Below are positions 1-5,294 of a DNA stretch of 5,805 nt, in pieces (position 1 is the stretch's first letter; each line of letters begins with the position of its first letter). A program made the translations under genes and the position numbers. Under the pieces are notes generated by a model. It had not been told where the DNA came from and made no database searches. It saw only the letters and a program-made list of their open reading frames with translations. The DNA comes from Paracoccaceae bacterium (GTDB taxonomy: Bacteria > Pseudomonadota > Alphaproteobacteria > Rhodobacterales > Rhodobacteraceae): contig SLQN01000440.1 of assembly GCA_007131465.1 (NCBI GenBank), positions 1 through 5,805 on the forward strand. The letters run 5' to 3'.

Positions 1-430
1 CAATTACATTCATGCTTTCAAGAACCACTTGCGTGGCATTTCCCATGAAAACCTGCATGGGGTTGAACTCACCCCAATCACCCCGCATCGTCACGATCAT
101 CAGAAGAGGGAATTGGCATGCGTTGGGCAGCGAAAGCATGTTAATGCAGTTACCAACGCCGCTGCTCTGCATCAAGAGAACCCCGCGCTGACCCCCAAGC
201 CACGCTCCGCCAAGAAGCGCAATGCCCTCCTCTTCAGTGGTCAGGCGCACCACGGTCATCTCGGGGTCGCCCTCGCACAAGCGGATCAATTGCGAATGAC
301 CTGCATCTGGAACGACCGCGATTTGCTGGATGTTGGCGGCTTTGAGTTTGGCGTATATCCCCGCAGGCCAATTGTCTGCAAACGGCTCCTTTGTGTCGGG
401 GTTTATGACTGATTCTTCGTTTGCGAGCAT
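1..430 (-). CDS. Sulfopyruvate/phosphonopyruvate decarboxylase-like, alpha (ThDP pyrimidine-binding) subunit, ComD-like, 3' end off window
   Basis: Reading leftwards from an ATG at 430 gives 143 open codons to the window edge, beginning MLANEESVINPDTKEPF. The ATG follows GAGGAA at 439-434. The family is the N-terminal thiamine-diphosphate domain of two-subunit 2-oxo acid decarboxylases (ComD of sulfopyruvate decarboxylase; also the N-terminal half of phosphonopyruvate decarboxylase). Visible marks are VVPDAGHSQL (39-48), TTEEEG (64-69), where a Glu is expected to activate the cofactor aminopyrimidine, LMQSSGVGN (86-94), PLLMIVTMRGDWGE (108-121) and FNPMQVFMGNAT (122-133). ComD proteins are about 170 residues, so roughly 25-30 are missing. 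The catalytic partner carrying the diphosphate-binding domain (ComE-like) would be expected just beyond position 1. The soluble complex would decarboxylate a 3-carbon 2-oxo acid: sulfopyruvate to sulfoacetaldehyde, or phosphonopyruvate to phosphonoacetaldehyde. The family call is solid; the substrate is not fixed by the sequence. It is divergent from a TTT transporter operon. Confidence 0.85.
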   Translation of the reverse strand, partial: MLANEESVINPDTKEPFADNWPAGIYAKLKAANIQQIAVVPDAGHSQLIRLCEGDPEMTVVRLTTEEEGIALLGGAWLGGQRGVLLMQSSGVGNCINMLSLPNACQFPLLMIVTMRGDWGEFNPMQVFMGNATQVVLESMNVI

Positions 431-507
431 GTCTTCCTCATTTCTTACTCTCCCCTCCCGAGCAAATTCAGGCCGCACCGGGGCAGGGGTGATATGGACT
501 TCGCACC

Positions 508-536
508 CTTATAGCGCGTGTAAGATTGCCTGACAA
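508..536 (-). promoter_or_regulatory. Sigma70-type promoter for the leftward decarboxylase gene
   Basis: On the minus strand TTGTCA (536-531) and TATAAG (513-508) are separated by exactly 17 bases. Each box matches the sigma70 consensus at 5 of 6 positions. Transcription should start near 501, giving a leader of about 70 nt before the ATG at 430. The -35 box lies inside a palindrome (525-537), so a protein bound there would compete with RNA polymerase. This is the best promoter match in the window; it is predicted by eye only. Confidence 0.6.
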
Positions 537-563
537 TACTTTATTGACAGACTGTCTGACAAT
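525..563. promoter_or_regulatory. Putative double operator, GntR (FadR-subfamily)-like palindromes
   Basis: Two 13-bp imperfect palindromes, ATTGCCTGACAAT (525-537) and ACTGTCTGACAAT (551-563), differ at two bases and are centred on T531 and T557, 26 bp apart. Each pairs at 5 of 6 arm positions, and they share the right half CTGACAAT. A third half-site, ATTGACAG (543-550), faces the second one and makes a 21-bp palindrome centred on 553 with 9 of 10 arm pairs. The core GTCTGAC (554-560) fits the GTM-N-KAC core known for GntR-family operators, and site 1 differs from it by one base. The sites touch the -35 boxes of both divergent promoters, so one regulator could control the decarboxylase and the TTT operon together. 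The GntR assignment is inference; no such regulator is encoded in the window. Confidence 0.5.
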
Positions 564-573
564 GTAGTAGCAA
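544..573 (+). promoter_or_regulatory. Possible sigma70 promoter for the tctCBA operon
   Basis: A perfect TTGACA at 544-549 is followed, after 18 bases, by TAGCAA (568-573), a weak -10 match (3 of 6). Transcription would start near 580, about 38 nt before the tctC ATG. The -35 box lies inside the 21-bp palindrome, and site 2 of the double operator (551-563) fills most of the spacer. That arrangement would favour repression by steric block. The weak -10 suggests a modest or differently placed promoter. Confidence 0.4.
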
Positions 574-617
574 TATGGTGCGCGATCTCAAGCGTAAACT
601 GTAACAGGGAGGACGAC

Positions 618-1592
618 ATGAAACTGTCTCACTTATTGGGCGCAGCAGCGATAGGAGCGCTGATGGCCGGTGCATTGCCAGCGATAGCGCAGAGCGGGTA
701 CCCGGAGCGCCCCGTGACGATTATCGTGCCATTCGCGGCTGGCGGCGGCACGGATGCGGTCGCGCGCATTGTTGCTGCGGGCCTTCAGGAAAGACTCGGG
801 CAACAATTCAACGTTCAAAACCTTCCTGGGGCAGGTGGCTTTATCGGACACCAGGCCATAGCGGATGCGGCTCCTGATGGATACACAATCGGCTTCATGT
901 CCTCCTCAGTGGATGGCTACAAACCTCTCGGTCGCGGTGATCTGAATTACGAGAGCTTCACCCCACTGGCACTTGTCAACTTCGATGCGGCGGGTGTTCA
1001 GGTTCGCCATGACTCCGAGTTCGAGACAATCGAGGAAGCCATTGCGGCAATTCAAGCGAATCCTGAACGATTCACCGCATCAGCCAGCGGCATCGGCGGT
1101 CCCTGGCACTTGGCTTGGGTTCAGCTGATGATGGCAATCGGTTCAGGGCCGGACGAAGTGGTGTTCGTTCCCAGCGGCGGCGCAAGTCCCTCGCTCAACG
1201 AATTGATCGCGGGCGGTGTCGACTTTGCCCCGACTTCTGTCGCCGAAGCACGTAGCCTGATCGAGGCGGGCGAGGTTCGTTCTCTCGCAGTCATGGACTC
1301 GGCGCGCATGGAAGCCTTTCCGGACCTTCCAACGATCGAGGAATCACTTGGTCTGGATGTATCCGCTGGTGTCTGGCGTGGATTTGCCGGCCCGCTGGAC
1401 ATGCCTCAGGATGCGACCGATACGCTGATAGAGCATATCGAGGCAATCTATGAATCGGAGTCTTTCCAGGCCCGGTTGGCTGATCTGAGCTTCGGCACGC
1501 GCTGGGCTGCAGGCGATGACTTCCGGACATTCATGCAAGACGCGCATGAATCGACTGTCGCTGTCATGGAAGCAGCAGGACTCACGGAATAA
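618..1592 (+). CDS. tctC: TTT-family periplasmic solute receptor (TctC / Bug family)
   Basis: This is the extracytoplasmic substrate-binding subunit of a tripartite tricarboxylate transporter. It captures a carboxylate-bearing solute in the periplasm and delivers it to the TctA/TctB membrane pair. The ATG follows GGGAGG (607-612) with a 5-base gap. Residues 1-24 form a typical Sec signal peptide with cleavage expected after ALPAIA. The mature protein opens with YPERPVTIIVPFAAGGGTD (28-46), then NLPGAGG (68-74) and PDGYT (86-90), the standard Bug-fold signatures for the ligand cleft and the lobe-joining strand. At 324 residues it is full length. It is first in the operon, 21 bases before tctB, as befits a receptor made in excess. 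Bug proteins bind very diverse ligands (citrate, dicarboxylates, aromatic acids, sulfonates), and the sequence does not reveal which one. The divergent decarboxylase gene is the only local clue. Confidence 0.93.
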   Translation: MKLSHLLGAAAIGALMAGALPAIAQSGYPERPVTIIVPFAAGGGTDAVARIVAAGLQERLGQQFNVQNLPGAGGFIGHQAIADAAPDGYTIGFMSSSVDGYKPLGRGDLNYESFTPLALVNFDAAGVQVRHDSEFETIEEAIAAIQANPERFTASASGIGGPWHLAWVQLMMAIGSGPDEVVFVPSGGASPSLNELIAGGVDFAPTSVAEARSLIEAGEVRSLAVMDSARMEAFPDLPTIEESLGLDVSAGVWRGFAGPLDMPQDATDTLIEHIEAIYESESFQARLADLSFGTRWAAGDDFRTFMQDAHESTVAVMEAAGLTE

Positions 1593-1601
1593 ATCCGTTA
1601 C

Positions 1602-1607
1602 AGGAGG
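1602..1607 (+). promoter_or_regulatory. Ribosome binding site that fixes the TTG start of tctB
   Basis: A perfect AGGAGG lies 6 bases before TTG at 1614, with no competing ATG or GTG at suitable distance in that frame. The strong site supports TTG as the real initiation codon of tctB. Confidence 0.7.
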
Positions 1608-1613
1608 CCAGCC

Positions 1614-2096
1614 TTGAGACTCTCGGATACAGTCATCGGTTGCGGTCTTTTTGCCGTCTCTGTAATTGCTTTCCAGTTGGCTTCAAGCTTCCCTTCGGTT
1701 CCCGGCATGCGATTTGGTGCCGGGACCTTCCCACTCGTGATTTCGGCCGTCCTGGGGGCGTGCGGCTTGTTTCTGGCCGTTAGCTCGATCCTCCAGAGAA
1801 GCCCACGCACTCAGAGCGCGACCCCGAGCGACGCGCCGTGGCGATTGAACGAGGTCGCCAACCTGCTGATCGTCATGGCAGCGCCTCTGTTTTACATCTT
1901 CGCAGCAAGCCGCGTGGGATTCTTCCTGACGTCTGTGGTTGTGGTATTCATGCTGTCGATACGGTTATGGGGGGGCCTGTTGAGAAGCGCCGTGCTTGCC
2001 CTCGTATGCGCGTCCCTGACCGAAGTGATTTTTGGGGGGATGTTTGGCGTGCCACTTCCTAAAGTGTTGTTTTCAATCCGCGAGCTCCTGGGATGA
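1614..2096 (+). CDS. tctB: TTT-family small membrane subunit (TctB)
   Basis: This is the small integral-membrane component of the tripartite tricarboxylate transporter, an inner-membrane partner of TctA whose exact mechanistic role is poorly defined. The protein has 160 residues, usual for the family. It starts from a TTG with a perfect AGGAGG upstream. Hydrophobic stretches at about 5-24, 40-62, 84-100, 103-120 and 123-145 suggest four or five membrane spans. A hydrophilic loop at about 63-82 (QRSPRTQSATPSDAPWRLNE) sits between spans 2 and 3. The pattern PSVPGMRFGAGTFPLVIS near 27-44, a proline/glycine-rich lead into the second span, is typical of TctB. Its stop overlaps the tctA start (ATGA at 2093-2096), so the two are probably translationally coupled and made in matched amounts. 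TctB sequences are poorly conserved, so context supports the call as much as sequence. Confidence 0.88.
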   Translation: MRLSDTVIGCGLFAVSVIAFQLASSFPSVPGMRFGAGTFPLVISAVLGACGLFLAVSSILQRSPRTQSATPSDAPWRLNEVANLLIVMAAPLFYIFAASRVGFFLTSVVVVFMLSIRLWGGLLRSAVLALVCASLTEVIFGGMFGVPLPKVLFSIRELLG

Positions 2097-3610
2097 TGGA
2101 AATTCTGTCACAGTCGGCGGGATTGGTCTTCACACCGTACGTCATGGCCGTGATCCTGGCCGCATCGATCTTCGGGCTTTTCGTCGGTGCGATCCCCGGG
2201 TTGTCTGCCACCATGGCGGCGGCGCTGCTGGTTCCGGTCACCTTCTTCATGGACCCTGTTCCTGCGCTTGGCGCAATTATCGCTACGAGTGCGATGGCTC
2301 TTTTCGCAGGGGACATTCCGGCAGCCCTGCTACGAATGCCGGGCACACCCTCATCGGCCGCCTATGTCGATGACCTTCACCGACTCACGCGCGAAGGCAA
2401 GATCGCCCGCGCGCTTGGGGCTTGCCTGCTTTTCTCGGCCTCCGGCGGGCTGATCGCATCTGTGATCCTGATCCTCGGAGCGCCACTTCTTGCGCGCTTT
2501 GCCGCCAACTTCAGTTCTGATGAATATTTCTGGCTTGCCTGCCTTGGGCTGAGTTGCGCGGTCATTATCTTTGCGCATTCTCCCCTAAAGGGCCTTATTT
2601 CACTGCTTATCGGGCTTCTGATCGCAACGATCGGCACTGATCTGAGCACCGGATATGCGCGCTACACTTTCGGGTATACGAACCTGATTGGTGGTATCGG
2701 CTTCATTCCAGCAGTGATCGGAATGTTCGCCTTTGCCGAGATTCTCAAATATGCGACCAGCACGGATACTACAGCCACACGCGAACCGATGGTCAACTCC
2801 AAAGCCGGTGGGTTTTTCGCTGAAACTATCTTTCTATTCAGAAATTTCTGGCGCAACCATCTGCGCGGCAGCTTCATCGGGACTGTAACCGGGGTTCTTC
2901 CCGGGGCAGGGGGTGGGGTTGCGACCTGGATTTCCTACGCGATTTCACTAAGGTTTGCCGGGAAATCCAAGGATCCGGATATAAGGGCCTTGGGTTCGAT
3001 CACCGAGGCATCCTCGGCCAATAATTCATCCTTGGGCGGCGCATGGATCCCGACGCTCGTCTTTGGCATTCCCGGAGATGCGATCACAGCGGTTGTCTTG
3101 GGGGTGTTGCTCGTGCACGGCATAACACCGGGGCCGCAGGTGTTCGTGCGGACACCTGAACTCGTATATTCTTTGTTCATTATCTTCATTCTGGCGAACT
3201 TACTGATGATACCCCTGGGCATCCTGGCCATACGCTGGGCTGGCGTTATACTGCGGGTGCCGCGCGCGGCCCTGATGTCTGTGATCGTCCTGATCGCAAT
3301 TATAGGGGCGTTTGCGGTCAACAACGCGCTTTTCGACGTAGGGGTCATGCTATCGCTGGGATTTTTGGCTTTCCTGATGCAGAAGTACGGCTTCCCGGTG
3401 GCGCCCACAATTCTGGCTTTGGTCCTCGCACCAATCGTCGAACAGAATTTCCTGATGTCGCTCATGAAGGCCCGCGGCTCTCTGACCGGACTGGTTGACC
3501 GACCGGTTGCCATCATTCTTGCCATCATGACGATTTCTATGTGGCTCATGCCTGTCTACGGGTATTTCCGCCGGTACATCATCGAGCGGCGGAAGCAATC
3601 AATGCATTGA
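2093..3610 (+). CDS. tctA: TTT-family large membrane permease subunit (TctA)
   Basis: This is the transport subunit, a polytopic inner-membrane protein that moves the TctC-delivered solute into the cell, probably driven by an ion gradient. At 505 residues it is full length. The hallmark two-repeat structure is visible: GAIPGLSATMAAALLVP (32-48) and GDIPAALLRMPGTPSSAA (73-90) in the first half, matched by GVLPGAGGGVATWISY (267-282) and SSLGGAWIPTLVFGIPGD (312-329) in the second, then GITPGP (343-348). A hydrophilic loop at about 220-258 separates the halves, and the basic tail FRRYIIERRKQ is probably cytoplasmic. Two adjacent ATGs (2093 and 2096) are possible starts. No strong Shine-Dalgarno is present, which fits coupling to tctB through the ATGA overlap. 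No terminator was found after the stop; transposon debris follows instead. No frameshift or missing motif was seen, so the transporter looks functional. Confidence 0.95.
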   Translation: MMEILSQSAGLVFTPYVMAVILAASIFGLFVGAIPGLSATMAAALLVPVTFFMDPVPALGAIIATSAMALFAGDIPAALLRMPGTPSSAAYVDDLHRLTREGKIARALGACLLFSASGGLIASVILILGAPLLARFAANFSSDEYFWLACLGLSCAVIIFAHSPLKGLISLLIGLLIATIGTDLSTGYARYTFGYTNLIGGIGFIPAVIGMFAFAEILKYATSTDTTATREPMVNSKAGGFFAETIFLFRNFWRNHLRGSFIGTVTGVLPGAGGGVATWISYAISLRFAGKSKDPDIRALGSITEASSANNSSLGGAWIPTLVFGIPGDAITAVVLGVLLVHGITPGPQVFVRTPELVYSLFIIFILANLLMIPLGILAIRWAGVILRVPRAALMSVIVLIAIIGAFAVNNALFDVGVMLSLGFLAFLMQKYGFPVAPTILALVLAPIVEQNFLMSLMKARGSLTGLVDRPVAIILAIMTISMWLMPVYGYFRRYIIERRKQSMH

Positions 3611-3663
3611 GAATGTTGCTGCGCCTGCATGACTTTTTCGATGAAGAGGTGGTTCCGAAAACC
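3611..3663. other. Short spacer between tctA and the IS remnant, no recognisable feature
   Basis: There is no gene and no rho-independent terminator here. A run of five T (3633-3637) is not preceded by a convincing hairpin. A 17-codon reading frame from the ATG at 3613 has no ribosome site or recognisable product. CAATGCATTG (3600-3609), a perfect 10-bp palindrome overlapping the tctA stop, is probably chance. Confidence 0.4.
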
Positions 3664-3790
3664 TGAAGATCCGGGATAAGTGGATTTTCCGCGTAACAGC
3701 GGCATGATGCCGTGAGCAAGGAGAAGACCATGGCAAGACGGCCACGCCGGACTCACAGCCCGGCATTCAAGGCAAGAGTGGCGGTGGTGC
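3664..3790 (+). mobile_element. Truncated left end of an IS3-family insertion sequence
   Basis: The stretch holds the leader and the first codons of an IS3-family orfA, and then homology stops. The likely left tip is TGAAGATCCGGGATAAG at 3664; IS3-family ends commonly begin with TG. A perfect 6-1-6 inverted repeat, CGGCAT-G-ATGCCG, lies at 3700-3712 in the leader. AAGGAG (3718-3723) is 6 bases before the orfA ATG at 3730. No matching right end, no orfB and no direct repeats were found between here and the LacI gene. The element is therefore a deletion relic, not mobile by itself. The exact outer boundary is inferred. Confidence 0.55.
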
Positions 3791-3894
3791 AGGAGTTTCC
3801 AAACAGCCTCGGCCCTTACTCGACGCTCGACCTTCCACCGCATGCTGCGGCGCGGCACTTGAAAGCTGCCGTTCACCCTCGATTCCAGTGCTGA
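3730..3894 (+). pseudogene. IS3-family transposase OrfA, N-terminal fragment
   Basis: The first codons read MARRPRRTHSPAFKARV, the conserved basic N-terminus of one group of IS3-family OrfA proteins. These bind DNA through a helix-turn-helix and normally run to about 90-100 residues before a programmed frameshift into OrfB. After VAVV (residue 20, position 3789) the frame continues as QEFPNSLGPYSTL to a stop at 3892-3894, with no resemblance to the expected continuation (typically ...ALAAIKGEKTLAEL). A deletion or rearrangement joined unrelated DNA at about 3785-3792. The frame could still be translated from its good ribosome site, but the product would lack the complete helix-turn-helix and be inactive. 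Confidence 0.6.
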
Positions 3895-4026
3895 GTGAAC
3901 AGGTTAAATGGGTATAGTAGCGTGTTTTCAAGGGCCCGCTTTGTGCAGGGCTGCACGGGTATCTGTGGGAGCAGTTCATGGCCTTGGCACGAATTAAACC
4001 TATCCGATTAGATTTATCAGTGCGTC
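3895..4026. other. Non-coding stretch after the IS relic, origin unclear
   Basis: No gene, tRNA or recognisable mobile-element piece was seen. The segment becomes more AT-rich toward the LacI gene. It contains GTGCAG-GG-CTGCAC (3943-3956), a perfect 6-bp inverted repeat with a two-base loop, nested in a weaker CCCG/CGGG pair (3935-3938 and 3956-3959). There is no T run on either side, so it does not look like a terminator. The sequence from about 3790 onward may be flanking DNA brought in by the deletion that destroyed the IS. Confidence 0.4.
3995..4016 (-). terminator. Weak candidate terminator hairpin after the LacI gene
   Basis: Ten bases beyond the LacI stop, the minus-strand RNA can fold UAAAUCUA with UAGGUUUA: eight pairs including one G-U, with a 6-nt loop. 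The stem is AU-rich and only a short UUUAAUU follows, so termination would be weak. No better terminator lies between the two convergent genes. Confidence 0.25.
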
Positions 4027-5085
4027 TCAAGACGCGACGCCCGCGTGTTGTGACGGCCGCTGGCCACGCAAGTTGCATGCAATTTGTTTGATTTCCGTCG
4101 AATCAAGATCGGTCTTGATTAAGTTAAACACATGGTCCAGCAACGCTGGAACATCCTGTTGCGCCATCCCGACACAATTTGGCATCAAAGCTGCGAATGG
4201 GTCCCAGTCGAAGCAGCAATACTGGATCCGCTGCTGGCGCTCGGGGGGTAGTTCCGAAAGCCACATGACCACGCCTTCGAGTGAGATCGTGGAGTTGACA
4301 AAAATCCCTTCAGGCAAGCGTTCCAACGCAGCGAGGCTTGTATGTGCCTTTTGCGCCGCATAACCGCACGCGAGAATATTTGTCTGTGGCACATTCAACC
4401 CCTTCTCGGCGTGGGCCTGCAAAAAGCCCCTTATCCGCTCGGATGTATTGTGATCATTGGTCCGGCCACCCACGAAATAAAGACTTTCACTGCGGCCATC
4501 CTCATTCCCCCAATCTCTCAGGAGCAGCCTTGTCAGGTCTAGCGCACCCTGGAAATTGTCTGAGATGACGGAGGGGGCTTTCGTGCCGGGAAGGTCAAGA
4601 TTGATCACCTTGACGCCAGCAGAATGGCACAGATCGCTGATCCGATCCGGATCGGTTGCACCAGTAACAACAAGACACTCGACCTGATAGGATAGCAGCA
4701 TGCGCGCCGCCTCGAATTCCAGTTCCGGGTCACGCTGCGTACAGGTGATGACGGGGAAGTATCCCCGCTGGCGTGCGCCTTCCTCGAATTGTTCGGCGAT
4801 GGCACCGAAGTAACGGTTGTCATATTTCGGAATGACCATGCCAATGATGTTGGACCGGTCGCGGCGCAGAACGCTGGCCTGAAGGTTAACGGAATAGCCC
4901 TGCTCGATGGCAACCGCGCTGATTCGATCTGCCAGCTTCTGACTGATTCGGCGTTTTCGCCAGGTTCCGTTCAGGACAGCGCTGACGGCACTCGGCGAAG
5001 TACCGACGGAATGGGCGATATCGTAAATGGTTGTTCGCTTTCCGGAATTCGCGGTTCCGGGTCGGGCATCAGAGCTTGGTTTCAC
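4027..5085 (-). CDS. LacI-family transcriptional regulator
   Basis: This is a DNA-binding repressor with a sugar-binding-protein-like sensor domain. Numbered from the GTG at 5085 (352 aa), the helix-turn-helix covers about 18-40 (TTIYDIAHSVGTSPSAVSAV, then LNG). A basic WRKRRIS follows, longer than in LacI itself and probably a subfamily trait, and then the hinge region NLQASVLRRDRSN (67-79). The effector domain begins IIGMVIPKYDNRYFGAIAEQ and ends in a diverged C-terminal lobe containing CCFDWDPFAALMP. Start choice: a TTG at 5103 would add six residues but has no clear ribosome site, whereas GTG at 5085 has ACAGGA (5099-5094) 8 bases upstream, so I prefer GTG. The gene is divergent from a xylose-type sugar-binding protein gene. 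The usual inference is that it represses that transport operon and perhaps itself, releasing DNA when a sugar or sugar phosphate binds. The effector cannot be read from sequence. Confidence 0.9.
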   Translation of the reverse strand: MKPSSDARPGTANSGKRTTIYDIAHSVGTSPSAVSAVLNGTWRKRRISQKLADRISAVAIEQGYSVNLQASVLRRDRSNIIGMVIPKYDNRYFGAIAEQFEEGARQRGYFPVITCTQRDPELEFEAARMLLSYQVECLVVTGATDPDRISDLCHSAGVKVINLDLPGTKAPSVISDNFQGALDLTRLLLRDWGNEDGRSESLYFVGGRTNDHNTSERIRGFLQAHAEKGLNVPQTNILACGYAAQKAHTSLAALERLPEGIFVNSTISLEGVVMWLSELPPERQQRIQYCCFDWDPFAALMPNCVGMAQQDVPALLDHVFNLIKTDLDSTEIKQIACNLRGQRPSQHAGVAS

Positions 5086-5093
5086 GCATGCTG

Positions 5094-5099
5094 TCCTGT
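5094..5099 (-). promoter_or_regulatory. Ribosome binding site favouring the GTG start of the LacI gene
   Basis: ACAGGA on the minus strand lies 8 bases before GTG at 5085. It falls inside the coding sequence if the upstream TTG (5103) is used instead. The TTG has only a poor AAGATAG upstream. Confidence 0.45.
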
Positions 5100-5114
5100 T
5101 CAATCAAAACTATC

Positions 5115-5144
5115 TTGACAGCGATGTTAAGCGTAATCAATACT
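5115..5144 (+). promoter_or_regulatory. Possible sigma70 promoter for the sugar ABC transporter operon
   Basis: A perfect TTGACA (5115-5120) is followed after 18 bases by AATACT (5139-5144), which matches the -10 consensus at 4 of 6 positions. Transcription would begin near 5151 and leave a leader of about 145 nt before the binding-protein ATG. Just downstream, CGATTG (5152-5157) and CAATCG (5170-5175) form a perfect 6-bp inverted repeat centred at 5163.5. It would be a reasonable place for LacI-family repression, but the 12-bp gap is unlike the compact CG-centred LacI operators, so this is only a candidate. Confidence 0.35.
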
Positions 5145-5294
5145 GCTTCATCGATTGAGCATTGATGCACAATCGTTAAAGCAAGTGAATAACCGCACCT
5201 TTGGGAGGAGGGGCGCAGCCGGTCGATCTGCTCAGGCAGGCGTCGGAGAAGTGCGCCGTCACGCCACAAAGGCGATGCAACGAGGAGGAACACT
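5145..5294. other. Untranslated leader of the sugar ABC operon
   Basis: No gene was found here. A G-rich GGGAGGAGGGG (5203-5213) resembles a ribosome site but has no ATG or GTG at a suitable distance. Small inverted repeats such as GGCGT (5239-5243) with ACGCC (5261-5265) are weak, and no known riboswitch class was recognised. AGGAGG (5283-5288), 6 bases before ATG 5295, is the working ribosome site. Confidence 0.4.

Noticed and set aside
29..412. Plus-strand open frame of 127 codons opposite the decarboxylase subunit
   Set aside because: It has no ribosome site or recognisable domain, and the opposite strand encodes a clear ComD-like protein through the same bases.
2935..3549. Long (204-codon) minus-strand open frame inside tctA
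   Set aside because: It is the antisense shadow of the hydrophobic tctA codons. The composition is biased, there is no family resemblance, and tctA motifs are intact through the region.
3613..3666. 17-codon frame (MLLRLHDFFDEE...) just after tctA
   Set aside because: It has no Shine-Dalgarno site, is very short, and ends at the IS boundary. Nothing supports translation.
3556..3876. Minus-strand open frame of 106 codons across the IS relic and tctA end
   Set aside because: It crosses the tctA 3' end, the IS leader and the deletion joint, so it cannot be one conserved gene. No domain was recognised.
3943..3956. GTGCAG-GG-CTGCAC as a terminator for tctA or the LacI gene
   Set aside because: The two-base loop forces the stem to open, and no T run follows on either strand.
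5239..5265. GGCGT/ACGCC hairpin as a riboswitch or attenuator in the sugar operon leader
   Set aside because: Stems are only 4-5 bp with competing alternatives, and no conserved riboswitch core or T run is visible.
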